The notes: generated by a model from the letters alone, not told the origin. 22,280 nucleotides of DNA from 2011-GWA2-47-8b sp964361325 (GCA_964361325.1 CAYHZT010000011.1:1-22280); one strand, 5' to 3'; positions 13,200 to 20,968 are shown, counted from the stretch's first letter. Translations and numbers: made by a program.

Positions 13200-14579
13200 A
13201 TGAGAACTCTTATAGCCGACACGATAAAAAACGAAGGTAAAGAGGTGGAATTAATGGGCTGGGTGGCTGTGCGGCGAGATCACGGCAAAATTATTTTTGT
13301 TGATCTAAGGGATCGGAGCGGCATCGCCCAGGTGGTTTTTGCCGATAAAAATTTACACGCTGCCGCCGATAAACTAAGAACCGAGTGGGTAGTAAAGATT
13401 ACCGGCAAAGTTGCCAAGCGCCCCGAAAGCATGATTAATCCGGATTTACTGACCGGTAAAGTTGAAATACAGGCAACCGGGCTGGAAATTTTGATGGAGG
13501 CGCAAACGCCGCCAATTGACGTTGGCAGTAATGGCCATGAAATCGGCGAGGAAAGCCGCATGAAATACCGCTACCTGGATTTACGCCGACCAAGGATGCA
13601 AAACAATCTGCGAATGCGCAGTAAAACCCTCCAGTTCATCAATAATTATTTTAAAGAACACGATTTTGTTGAAGTAGAGACGCCAATTTTAGGCAAATCC
13701 ACGCCGGAAGGCGCGCGCGACTATTTAGTGCCGTCCCGTTTGTATCCTGGAAAGTTTTATGCTTTGCCGCAGGCGCCGCAGCAATACAAACAGCTTCTGA
13801 TGGTGGCGGGGCTGGAACGTTATTTTCAAGTGGCGCGCTGTTTCCGCGACGAAGATACCCGGGGCGATCGTCAACCAGAATTTACTCAAATTGACCTGGA
13901 AATGAGCTTCGTAAAACGTGACGATGTTTTGGAATTTTTAGAAAGTGCAATAATAAATCTTATCAAAAGCACTTGGCCTCATAAAAAAATTACCGCGATT
14001 CCATTTCCGCGCATTAGTCATAAAGAAGCGGCTGAAAAATACAAAACAGATAAGCCAGATTTACGTAAAGATAAAAATGATCCCGATGAACTCGCTTTTG
14101 CTTGGGTCATAGATTTTCCGTTTTATGAATATAACGAAAAAGACAAAAAATGGGATTTTGGCCACAATCCTTTCAGTATGCCGTACAACGAAACTCTACC
14201 GGACAGTGAGAAGCATTTGGATGGTATTACGGCCATGCAATACGACCTCGCGCTCAATGGTTTTGAAATTGCCGGCGGCAGCATACGTAATCACAAACCG
14301 GAATTGCTAAAAAAAGCTTTTCAGCTTCTTGGTTATAAAGACAATGTGATTATGGAAAAGTTCGGGCATATGATTGAGGCTTTTTCTTACGGCGTGCCTC
14401 CGCACGGTGGAGCGGCTATTGGATTCGATCGATTAATGATGATTCTTTTGAACGAGCCCAACATCCGCGAAACCATCGCTTTCGTTAAAACCGGAGATGG
14501 TCGCGATTTAATGAGTAACGCCCCCTCGGACGTAGATGAAAAACAGTTAAACGAACTCCATATAAAAATTACTAAATAA
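13200..14579 (+). CDS. aspS: Aspartyl-tRNA synthetase without GAD domain
   Basis: A class II synthetase that charges tRNA-Asp (and possibly tRNA-Asn). The N-terminal OB anticodon-binding domain runs from about 1 to 105 (GWVAVRRDHGKIIFVDLRDRSG). Motif 1 lies around FVEVETPIL, motif 2 is CFRDEDTRGDRQPEFTQID, and motif 3 is GAAIGFDRLMMIL. At 459 residues it is about 130 shorter than E. coli AspRS: YKTDKPDLR is followed almost directly by FAWVIDFPFYEY, which is where the GAD insertion normally sits. TAATAT (13187-13192) ends 7 bases before the ATG and could give a leaderless message, or the gene is read through from comEC. Whether it also makes Asp-tRNA-Asn depends on residues I cannot judge reliably. 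Confidence 0.95.
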   Translation: MRTLIADTIKNEGKEVELMGWVAVRRDHGKIIFVDLRDRSGIAQVVFADKNLHAAADKLRTEWVVKITGKVAKRPESMINPDLLTGKVEIQATGLEILMEAQTPPIDVGSNGHEIGEESRMKYRYLDLRRPRMQNNLRMRSKTLQFINNYFKEHDFVEVETPILGKSTPEGARDYLVPSRLYPGKFYALPQAPQQYKQLLMVAGLERYFQVARCFRDEDTRGDRQPEFTQIDLEMSFVKRDDVLEFLESAIINLIKSTWPHKKITAIPFPRISHKEAAEKYKTDKPDLRKDKNDPDELAFAWVIDFPFYEYNEKDKKWDFGHNPFSMPYNETLPDSEKHLDGITAMQYDLALNGFEIAGGSIRNHKPELLKKAFQLLGYKDNVIMEKFGHMIEAFSYGVPPHGGAAIGFDRLMMILLNEPNIRETIAFVKTGDGRDLMSNAPSDVDEKQLNELHIKITK

Positions 14580-14584
14580 AATAT

Positions 14585-15067
14585 ATGACTCACCCTAAAG
14601 AAGAACGAACCCTAGTATTAATTAAACCCGACGCTTTACAGCGAAATCTTTTAGGCGAGATTGTCCATCGTTTTGAAAGAAAGGGTTTGAAAATCATTGG
14701 AATGAAAATGGTCAAATTAAATGATGTTTTATTGAAAGACCATTACGGAAAATATGCTGACAAGCCGTTTTTTGGGAATCTTGCGAAATTTATGTCGTCT
14801 TCGCCTGTGATTGCCATGGTGTTGTCCGGCATTAAAGCCGTTTCGGCGGTGCGTTTTATTGTCGGTTCAACCAAAGGCTACGAGGCGGATGCCGGAACTA
14901 TTCGTGGAGATTTTTCTTTAAGCATGCAAGCGAATTTAGTCCACGCCTCCGATCCTGCCGAAGATCCGGAAGCCGAAGTTAAAAGGTTTTTCAAGTCTGA
15001 AGAGATATTTGATTACAAGAAAATAGATTTTGAACTTATCTACAGCGAAGACGAGCGGGAAAAGTAG
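14585..15067 (+). CDS. ndk: Nucleoside diphosphate kinase
   Basis: NDK transfers the gamma phosphate of ATP to nucleoside diphosphates through a phosphohistidine. The KPDALQRN motif (15-22) and the catalytic motif NLVHASD (His120) are present; the usual Gly after the His is Ala here. At 160 residues it is about 20 longer than the typical 140, with the extra length mostly in an acidic C-terminal tail (IDFELIYSEDEREK). The start is 5 bases after the aspS stop, so it is co-transcribed. Confidence 0.95.
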   Translation: MTHPKEERTLVLIKPDALQRNLLGEIVHRFERKGLKIIGMKMVKLNDVLLKDHYGKYADKPFFGNLAKFMSSSPVIAMVLSGIKAVSAVRFIVGSTKGYEADAGTIRGDFSLSMQANLVHASDPAEDPEAEVKRFFKSEEIFDYKKIDFELIYSEDEREK

Positions 15068-15071
15068 ATTG

Positions 15072-15080
15072 TGTTATAAT
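15072..15080 (+). promoter_or_regulatory. Extended -10 promoter of the intergenic RNA
   Basis: TGTTATAAT is a perfect -10 (15075-15080) with the TG extension. No good -35 is seen, which is usual for extended -10 promoters. The start should fall about 15085-15087, exactly where the closing helix of the downstream RNA begins. Confidence 0.6.
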
Positions 15081-15084
15081 AAAA

Positions 15085-15250
15085 GTGTCCCGCATTTAGA
15101 TTCCTGAATATTTTTAAATAGGGAGGGCGAATCGCTTCCCGCCTTGGCGGAAAAGCTGAGCCCACCCACCTGGATTTTACCGGGTCTATCTAAAACGGGA
15201 CATTGCAAATAAAAGCCCCTCCGAAGTACTTCGGAGGGGCTTGGCGTTTT
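15085..15250 (+). ncRNA. Candidate rod-shaped structured RNA, 6S-like architecture
   Basis: Ends pair in a long closing stem: 15084-15092 with 15196-15204 (9 pairs, one G-U) and, after a 2x1 loop, TTTAGAT (15095-15101) with ATCTAAA (15188-15194). A large bubble follows. Its 5' side (about 15102-15120) is AU-rich and unpaired, and its 3' side holds a hairpin, ACCTGG/CCGGGT (15168-15185). Beyond it GGGAGGGC (15121-15128) pairs with GCCCACCC (15160-15167) except for one A-A, then GCTT/AAGC and CCGC/GCGG lead to the tip. An alternative local hairpin (15121-15140) is possible. Promoter before and terminator after make it a free-standing gene. Closing stem, central bubble with a 3'-side hairpin, and apical stem are the plan of 6S RNA; no sequence signature was identified. 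Confidence 0.55.
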
Positions 15251-15252
15251 TG
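15213..15252. terminator. Strong bidirectional terminator
   Basis: A 14-bp perfect stem, AAGCCCCTCCGAAG (15213-15226) with CTTCGGAGGGGCTT (15229-15242). In the minus direction it is followed by a T-rich tail (TTTTATTT) and ends the exonuclease/permease unit. In the plus direction GGCGTTTTTG follows and would end the intergenic RNA. Confidence 0.9.
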
Positions 15253-15266
15253 ATGTAATTTTGCCG

Positions 15267-15908
15267 TTACGCGTGGCAACCCGCTCCCGGGTTTTGTGGC
15301 AGGGAATGTTCCCGTTCATCGTTCTGTTTCAAGCCCCGCAAAGCCTTAAAAATACGGTAGGAGAGCATGGCGCCGTTAAGCGCGCGATGCGGAAGCGGTT
15401 CGGGTTCCAAGCCAAGAAATGCCGCCAAATTCTTGAGACTGAACGAATCAAGTGTGTATCCTTTTGATTCGGTAATGGAGCGGGCGGTTTCCTGGGTATC
15501 AATAATAGGACGACCTCTTAATTTTGATTCAAGCCCCTCTTTAGCATAGGCAATTTCCAGAAATCCACGATCAAACGCGGCATTATGAGCCGCAAATGTT
15601 GCTTCCGCCGCAAAGCGATTGTAAGCCTCCAACACGTCACGCAATTCTCGGGCATAGAGCCAATCGTTCTCATTGTAGCCGTTGAGTATTGCCGCTTCCG
15701 GTTCAACGCGATACGGATAATTGATCTTAACCTTGGCATCAAAAGTATCAACGACTTCCAGTGTTTTATAGTCAACTAGAACCAAGCCAATTTCACAGAT
15801 TTCCGCCCAAGGAACCAGGTCTCTTGTAGTGGGATTCAAAAGCTTAAGCTTTTCCAAACCGGTAGTTTCCAAATCAGTAAAAACGATGCGGTCTCTCAAA
15901 AACATCAT
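15267..15908 (-). CDS. DnaQ-like 3'-5' exonuclease (DEDDh type), motif III altered
   Basis: The exonuclease fold of the DnaQ/RNase T family is clear: motif I FTDLETTGL (catalytic Asp and Glu), motif II AHNAAFDRGFL, and a C-terminal HRALNGAML where the family has HxAxxD. Here the final catalytic Asp position is Gly, so activity may be reduced or the ligand comes from elsewhere. The start is placed at ATG 15908 (MMFLRDR, 213 residues), because GAGAGG lies at 15913-15918 right upstream; ATG 15905 is equally possible, and an ATG at 15932 would precede that site. It follows the permease gene by 34 bases on the same strand and ends before a strong terminator. The substrate is unknown; standalone members act on DNA or small RNAs. 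Confidence 0.88.
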   Translation of the reverse strand: MMFLRDRIVFTDLETTGLEKLKLLNPTTRDLVPWAEICEIGLVLVDYKTLEVVDTFDAKVKINYPYRVEPEAAILNGYNENDWLYARELRDVLEAYNRFAAEATFAAHNAAFDRGFLEIAYAKEGLESKLRGRPIIDTQETARSITESKGYTLDSFSLKNLAAFLGLEPEPLPHRALNGAMLSYRIFKALRGLKQNDEREHSLPQNPGAGCHA

Positions 15909-15942
15909 ATTTCCTCTCAAAAGAACTGTCACCCAGTGTAAT

Positions 15943-18258
15943 CTATGGGTGTAATTTTTTCAACAGGCGTTTAAACCATGCTTCCGCGGCGCCCTCATGA
16001 CCGCGGACGATAATTAAAGACGTACCTGTATCTTTGGCAAGTTCTTCAGCGACGCTACCGATTTTAAAATGCGCCAAAAACCGCGGAATGGCCGCCCCGA
16101 TGATTACCAGGTCGTGGTTTTTGTTTTTCGTTTGCTGCAGAATCGTACCGGTGACGGATTTGCCGGTTACAAAATTAACCTCATCAAAATCTTTTTTCTT
16201 CAATTTCAACCCCTTCAAAAGCTCAGTCGGGTCAGGCTTGAAATAAGAGGGGATTTCCTGGTTTACCACGCCAAAAAGTTCCATCTTAGGCTTGTAATAA
16301 TCCTTTAATCCGCCTGAAATTTCCCCGACTAGTTCCAAGTATGGGCCTTTGCCGGAGGGGTGAACCGCCACCAAAATGGATTTAAAGGGTTTCGCGTCTT
16401 GTATTACCAAAAGATCGCATTTAGATTCCCGCAAAATCCTATCAATTTTACTCGATAATATAACTCCCTTAGTTTGGACATAGCCATACCAGTTAAGAAT
16501 AAGAAGATCGCAGTCTTCTTGCTTTACTACGTCCAGAATAACGTCAACAACATCGCGGCCGATTAAAATAAAACTGTGGAAATTAATATTCTTTATTTCT
16601 GATCCAGTTTTAATGTTGTATTCGTTAACCCATTGTTGAAGTTGGTCAAAAAGTTTTCTCTCCTCAAGAATCTCCGGTTTAATCATTGATTGATCTAGTG
16701 GCAAAGCAGGCGGTATTTCGTGCACTCGGATAATGACCAACTCCCCATCATATTTACTCGTTAGAGCAAAAGCGACTTCGCTTAAGTTTTTAATTTCTTC
16801 CAACGAGAGACCAGGCGCCAGAGGCAAGAGAATACGCTTGCCGGTTTTTGCGCCTATTCGAGCTGTTTGCTCGTAGACGATTCCGGTTTCAAAACTTTCC
16901 CGGCTTTGGGTTTTGGCGTACGAAAAATAATTTACAAACCCAAGCAGAAGCCAGAAAATGGATATAATCCAAGCATTGATATTTATTTGCAGCATCGTGA
17001 ACGCAAGTAGGATATACGCGCCAATCGCGATCAGCGGCAGTATCGGGAATAGGGGCACTTTATAGGCCCATTTGGTGTCCGGCCATTTGTAATGGATATT
17101 TATGCCGGCAATGTTTAATTGCAGAAAAAGCAAAATGAAAAGCAAGCTCGCAAGAGCGGCAACATCCAAAAGCGGCAGAAAAATCACCATCAAAGAAATT
17201 AAAATTGAAGACACAATTACCGCGAGATGAGGAGAAAGATTTTTTAAATGAATATTAGCAAGCCTTGACCAGACGTTTTTATCCCGGGCAAGCGCGAAAG
17301 CCACCCGACTGCAAGAATAAATAGTGGCGTTGAGGGCGCCTAAATTAGCAAACAATCCGCCGATAAGCATAAAAAAGGTGCCAAAAGGCATAAACCCGGC
17401 TGCCGCTTTTACTACGGCTCCCTCGCCCCATTTTCCTAAAACCTCGCTAATCAATCCGCCACCGTCTCTGGTTGCGCCGACAACAACTAACGACATCAGA
17501 ATGTATATAGCGCTGACTATCGCCCATGACCAAAATAATCCGTATTTCAAAGATCTTTTAGGGTCTTTGGTTTCTTCGCCGGTTTGTACCTGAATTTCCG
17601 AGCCCTCAAAGGCGATGTAAAACAAAGCGGCAGCGCCCAGAATTCCTAAAAACCCGTGGGGTAAAAGCGGAGTGTACTGCGAAAAAGATTGCGCTGACTC
17701 GCTGAAGATTTTAAACACTCCGGAAAATATAAAAAGAATCAAAATACCGATTAAAGTTCCGCCAAAAAGGTTTCCAACAAGCCGGCTTGATTTTGCCCCT
17801 TTCCAATTTACATATCCGAAAATTATAACAACGGCCGCCCCAATGATTTTCTCCACCGACAGCAGATTTATTTCCAAACCGACTTTTCCTCCGAAGAATC
17901 TAAATGTTTCAAAAGCGTAATAACCAAAGCTAAGAGCGTACAGGCCTGCTGCCGCTCCATGAGCGAACCACGAAAGCCAACCGGCTAAAAATCCCTGAAA
18001 GTCACCGAGTCCTTTACGTACCCAAAGATAACCTCCTCCCGCTTCCGGAAAAGTGGTGCCAAGGGCGATATACATTTGAAGATTTAAAAAGGCCAGAACA
18101 GCCCCTAAAATCATTGCTAAAAATAAACCAGGCCCGGCTAGCCCAGCCGCGGGGCCAAGTAGAGTAAAAATACCGCCGCCTAAAAGCGCTCCGACGCCTA
18201 ATAAAATAATCGAGCCTAAACCCAGTGTCCGGCCCAATTTAACTTCGTTTTTTTCCAT
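15943..18258 (-). CDS. APC-family amino-acid permease fused to two USP domains
   Basis: The N-terminal 460 residues form an APC superfamily transporter with about 12 hydrophobic helices, the GGGIF motif of helix 1 (27-31), and FPEAGGGYLWV. Such proteins import amino acids in symport or exchange them. The remainder carries two universal-stress-protein-like domains: about 470-615 (KRILLPLAPG... DLLILNWYGY... CDLLVIQD) and about 615-755 (KSILVAVHPSGKG... HDLVIIGAAIP... TSLIIVRG). The second has GSVAEELAKDTGTSLIIV, close to the USP nucleotide-binding end. The total is 771 residues. The USP pair may sense ATP or another nucleotide and gate transport. The substrate cannot be told. It heads a two-gene minus-strand unit with the exonuclease. 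Confidence 0.92.
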   Translation of the reverse strand: MEKNEVKLGRTLGLGSIILLGVGALLGGGIFTLLGPAAGLAGPGLFLAMILGAVLAFLNLQMYIALGTTFPEAGGGYLWVRKGLGDFQGFLAGWLSWFAHGAAAGLYALSFGYYAFETFRFFGGKVGLEINLLSVEKIIGAAVVIIFGYVNWKGAKSSRLVGNLFGGTLIGILILFIFSGVFKIFSESAQSFSQYTPLLPHGFLGILGAAALFYIAFEGSEIQVQTGEETKDPKRSLKYGLFWSWAIVSAIYILMSLVVVGATRDGGGLISEVLGKWGEGAVVKAAAGFMPFGTFFMLIGGLFANLGALNATIYSCSRVAFALARDKNVWSRLANIHLKNLSPHLAVIVSSILISLMVIFLPLLDVAALASLLFILLFLQLNIAGINIHYKWPDTKWAYKVPLFPILPLIAIGAYILLAFTMLQININAWIISIFWLLLGFVNYFSYAKTQSRESFETGIVYEQTARIGAKTGKRILLPLAPGLSLEEIKNLSEVAFALTSKYDGELVIIRVHEIPPALPLDQSMIKPEILEERKLFDQLQQWVNEYNIKTGSEIKNINFHSFILIGRDVVDVILDVVKQEDCDLLILNWYGYVQTKGVILSSKIDRILRESKCDLLVIQDAKPFKSILVAVHPSGKGPYLELVGEISGGLKDYYKPKMELFGVVNQEIPSYFKPDPTELLKGLKLKKKDFDEVNFVTGKSVTGTILQQTKNKNHDLVIIGAAIPRFLAHFKIGSVAEELAKDTGTSLIIVRGHEGAAEAWFKRLLKKLHP

Positions 18259-18272
18259 ATCAATAGACCCAG

Positions 18273-18302
18273 TTACGATTATAGTGTACTTTAATCTATA
18301 CT
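18273..18302 (+). promoter_or_regulatory. Promoter of lepA, leaderless
   Basis: -10 TATACT (18297-18302) with a weak -35 TTACGA (18273-18278, 18-base spacer). The lepA ATG at 18309 is 6 bases after the -10, at the expected transcription start, with no room for a ribosome-binding site. Confidence 0.5.
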
Positions 18303-18305
18303 CAA
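18278..18305 (-). promoter_or_regulatory. Promoter of the permease gene
   Basis: Minus-strand -35 TTGAGT (18300-18305), 16-base spacer, perfect -10 TATAAT (18278-18283). The start near 18271 leaves a leader of about 12 bases. The -35 overlaps the lepA -10 box. Confidence 0.5.
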
Positions 18306-18308
18306 AAC

Positions 18309-20081
18309 ATGACTTCCAATATAAGAAATTTTGTCATAACCGCCCATATTGACCACGGAAAGTCCACTTTAGCGGACAGGTTGCTTGAAATTACCGGTAC
18401 GGTAGAGAAACGATTAATGAAACCGCAGTATTTAGACCAGCTGGACTTGGAACGCGAACGGGGAATTACAATCAAAATGGCGCCGGTCAGGATGAACTAC
18501 ACCCGTAACGGGCAGGCTTTTATTCTGAATTTAATAGACACGCCCGGGCATGCCGACTTCGCGTATGAGGTTTCACGAGCATTGGAAGCCGTAGAAGGCG
18601 CGGTGCTTTTAGTGGACGCGACGCAGGGAATCCAGGCGCAAACACTTGCCAATTACGAAAGTGCCCGCAGAACAGGATTAAAAATTATCGGAGCGGTAAA
18701 TAAAATTGATGTTGCCCAGCCTGAACAAATACAAAACGCAGTAATGGATTTAGCGGATTTGATCGGTATTGGCACGGAGGAAATTTTGAAAGTTTCCGGC
18801 AAGACGGGCGAAGGCGCGGACGAATTATTGGAAGCAATAGTTAAACAGGTGCCGCCACCCGAAGATTCATCAGAAAAAATCGGTCGCGGTCTGATTTTTG
18901 ATTCATTTTATGATGAACATAAAGGCGTCGTGGCTCACATACGCGTTTTTGATGGGAAATTTTCTATGAACCAGGACGTTCATCTTCTTGCCACTAAAAC
19001 CTCGGCCAAGGCCAAAGAAATAGGTTTCTTTTCGCCGCAACTTCGGCCCGCGCAAGAGCTCAACACTGGAGAAATTGGCTATGTGGCTACAGGCCTTAAA
19101 GACCCGGGTAAATTAAAAATCGGCGACACTATTGCCACAAATTCAGACGCAGAACCATTGCCGGGCTACGCGGAGCCGCGTCCGGTGGTTTTTGTTTCGT
19201 TTTATCCGGAAGAAGGCGATCAGTACGACGAATTAAAACAAGCGCTGGGAAAGTTGCGACTTACCGATGCTTCATTGGTTATTGAACCGGATGCCAGCGA
19301 GGTGCTGGGACGGGGATTTAAAGGCGGGTTTTTGGGCCGGCTTCATTTTGAAATAGCAGCCGAACGCCTGGCGCGCGAATTTCACATTGAGACAGTCCAT
19401 AGTTTTCCGTCCGTGGCTTATAAAGTAGATGGAAAAATAATTACCAATCCAAAGGACTTCCCAAATGACTACAAGATGGCCGAGGAGCCAATTACCCGGA
19501 CGGAAATTGTCACGCCGCCGGAATATCTGGGCGCGATAATCCAACTTAAAGAAGCGTTTCGGTTTTCGGAAATGACCACTGAAATGCGTAAAAACAAAAT
19601 CGTCGTCAAAGCGAATTTACCACTCTCTGACCTCATTCGGGATCTTGATGACAAATTAAAGTCCGTTTCTCAAGGATTTGCCTCATTTTATTACGAATTG
19701 ATTGGATTTGCGCCGGCTGATGTCGCGAAGTTGGAGATTCATATTGCCGAAAATGAAGTGCCCGGCCTGACTCGTATTTTGCCGAAACGCGATATCAACA
19801 GGGAAGCGCGCATTACTTGCGAAAAATTAAAAGAACTACTGCCGCAACAACAATTTACGCAAGCAATCCAAGCGGTAGTCGGCGGAAAAATCATCGCCCG
19901 TGAAACCATCCCGGCAGCGAAGAAAGAGCTGGGTAATTTCGGGAAAAACGGCGGTGATCGCACCCGTAAAATGAAACTCTGGAAAAAGCAGCAGCGGGGA
20001 AAAGAAAGATTGAAAGAAAGAGGAGTGAAGTCTCAAATTAAAATTTCCGCAAATATATTTAAAGAACTGCTTAAGAAATAG
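18309..20081 (+). CDS. lepA: Elongation factor 4 (LepA)
   Basis: A ribosome-binding translational GTPase thought to act on stalled or assembling ribosomes. The G motifs are AHIDHGKST (12-20), the switch region DLERERGITIK, DTPGHADF and NKID. The C-terminal part decides between LepA and its relative TypA: GFKGGFLGRLHFEI, the late RLKSVSQGFASF-type motif (here DKLKSVSQGFASFYYE), and the basic LepA-only tail containing NGGDRTRKMKLWKKQQRGKER. At 590 residues the length fits LepA. It stands alone behind a short divergent promoter region. The start is set by the -10 box 6 bases upstream and by the canonical NIRNFVITAHIDHGK opening. Confidence 0.95.
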   Translation: MTSNIRNFVITAHIDHGKSTLADRLLEITGTVEKRLMKPQYLDQLDLERERGITIKMAPVRMNYTRNGQAFILNLIDTPGHADFAYEVSRALEAVEGAVLLVDATQGIQAQTLANYESARRTGLKIIGAVNKIDVAQPEQIQNAVMDLADLIGIGTEEILKVSGKTGEGADELLEAIVKQVPPPEDSSEKIGRGLIFDSFYDEHKGVVAHIRVFDGKFSMNQDVHLLATKTSAKAKEIGFFSPQLRPAQELNTGEIGYVATGLKDPGKLKIGDTIATNSDAEPLPGYAEPRPVVFVSFYPEEGDQYDELKQALGKLRLTDASLVIEPDASEVLGRGFKGGFLGRLHFEIAAERLAREFHIETVHSFPSVAYKVDGKIITNPKDFPNDYKMAEEPITRTEIVTPPEYLGAIIQLKEAFRFSEMTTEMRKNKIVVKANLPLSDLIRDLDDKLKSVSQGFASFYYELIGFAPADVAKLEIHIAENEVPGLTRILPKRDINREARITCEKLKELLPQQQFTQAIQAVVGGKIIARETIPAAKKELGNFGKNGGDRTRKMKLWKKQQRGKERLKERGVKSQIKISANIFKELLKK

Positions 20082-20096
20082 AGTAATTCCGTAAAA

Positions 20097-20126
20097 TTGA
20101 AAAAGCTTGGCAAAACAGGTTAAAAT
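20097..20126 (+). promoter_or_regulatory. Promoter of the DivIC/FtsB-like gene, leaderless
   Basis: -35 TTGAAA (20097-20102), 18-base spacer, -10 TAAAAT (20121-20126). The ATG at 20133 is 6 bases downstream of the -10. Confidence 0.55.
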
Positions 20127-20132
20127 TAAGGT

Positions 20133-20390
20133 ATGAAGATGGTGATTTGGGGTTTTGCGGTGGCTATTCTTGGAGCGATGAGTGTGCAGCTTTTTCATAT
20201 TATTACCAGTGATAACCGATTAAATAACAACCTTGATAAAGCGCAAGCGGAGGCGCAGCTTTTAAAATTGGAAAATGGCCAGCTTCAAGAAGATATCGAC
20301 TATTTTTCCAAACCGGAAAATCTTACCAAAGAATTCAAGGCAAAATTTGATTACAAGAAACCGGGTGAAAAATTAATAAAAATACAATAA
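20133..20390 (+). CDS. Septum formation initiator (DivIC/FtsB-like)
   Basis: An 85-residue bitopic membrane protein: one N-terminal helix (about 4-23), a heptad-like coiled coil (about 30-58, ending LLKLENGQLQEDIDYF), then a short C-terminal segment with KFDYKKPGEKLIKI, a pattern common at the end of DivIC/FtsB proteins. These bind FtsL and FtsQ at the division septum. The assignment rests on size, layout and this tail. The stop overlaps the start of the next gene by one base, so they are coupled. Confidence 0.8.
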   Translation: MKMVIWGFAVAILGAMSVQLFHIITSDNRLNNNLDKAQAEAQLLKLENGQLQEDIDYFSKPENLTKEFKAKFDYKKPGEKLIKIQ

Positions 20391-20968
20391 TGTCTCTGAA
20401 TAAATTTTTTATAACTTTTCTGATAATCATCTTTGTCGGTATTGGAGCGTATTATTTTGCTCGTCTTGGTTATTATCCGGTGGCGTTGGTTAACGGTTCA
20501 ATGATCAGCGCGCGATCGCTTAATGAAGAATTTTATCTAGCCTACCAATATTACACATCGGTAATGACCAGTGACAATAAAATTATTTTAGAAAGTCCAG
20601 AATTTCAAAAAGATTTGAGGCGCGTGGCGCTCAATGATTTAATAGAAAAAACTTTGATACAACAAGAATTAGAAAAACGAGTCGGCAATGAGCTGGCGAG
20701 CGTCGCAGACAAGAAAATAGGTCTGAACGCCGAAGATAAAAAGAATTTAGAAGATGCCGCTCTGGCGCTGTATGGCGTAAGCTTGGCGGATTTTACCAAA
20801 TTAATTCTTGTGCCCAAGGCTTATCGTGAGATTTTAGAAGACCGGTTAATAACTGAAAAAAGCAGTCTTGAGGTCTGGCTGGCGGGAGCTGTTCAAAAGG
20901 CCAATGTAAAAATTTTGACACTAGATTATTTATGGGATAAGGATAAAGCTGGTGTGATCTTACGCTGA
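20390..20968 (+). CDS. SurA N-terminal-like membrane-anchored chaperone, no PPIase domain
   Basis: The 192 residues begin with a membrane anchor (about 6-26). YPVALVNGSMISARSLNEEFYLAY, quoted here only as positions 29-52, is the VNG-type opening of SurA/PrsA-like foldases, followed by a helical domain (LRRVALNDLIEKTLIQQELEK). No parvulin prolyl-isomerase domain follows; the protein ends with a short segment (AVQKANVKILTLDYLW). The likely role is as an extracytoplasmic holdase or assembly factor, consistent with dsbA and VKOR nearby. The start codon overlaps the preceding stop (TAATG). Confidence 0.75.
   Translation: MSLNKFFITFLIIIFVGIGAYYFARLGYYPVALVNGSMISARSLNEEFYLAYQYYTSVMTSDNKIILESPEFQKDLRRVALNDLIEKTLIQQELEKRVGNELASVADKKIGLNAEDKKNLEDAALALYGVSLADFTKLILVPKAYREILEDRLITEKSSLEVWLAGAVQKANVKILTLDYLWDKDKAGVILR
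20915..20943 (+). promoter_or_regulatory. Possible internal promoter for tRNA-Gly
   Basis: Perfect -35 TTGACA (20915-20920), 17-base spacer, but a poor -10 (TAAGGA, 20938-20943), all within the 3' end of the SurA-like gene. The start would be about 25 bases upstream of the tRNA. Read-through from the upstream gene is the alternative. Confidence 0.3.

Noticed and set aside
15120..15190. Resemblance of GCTGAG and ACCTGGATTTTACC to a TPP riboswitch
   Set aside because: The required spacing, the full ACCTGAtctGG core and the second conserved arm are missing, and no thiamine gene follows; the downstream gene is on the opposite strand.
15085..15205. SRP RNA, tmRNA or RNase P RNA as identity of the intergenic RNA
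   Set aside because: No GGAA-capped SRP domain IV, no tRNA-like ends, and no RNase P core motif (GAGGAAAGTCC) are present.
18309..20081. GTPase first read as TypA/BipA
   Set aside because: The C-terminal NGGDRTRKMKLWKKQQRGK tail and the internal GFKGGFLGRLHFEI segment are LepA features, so it is called LepA.
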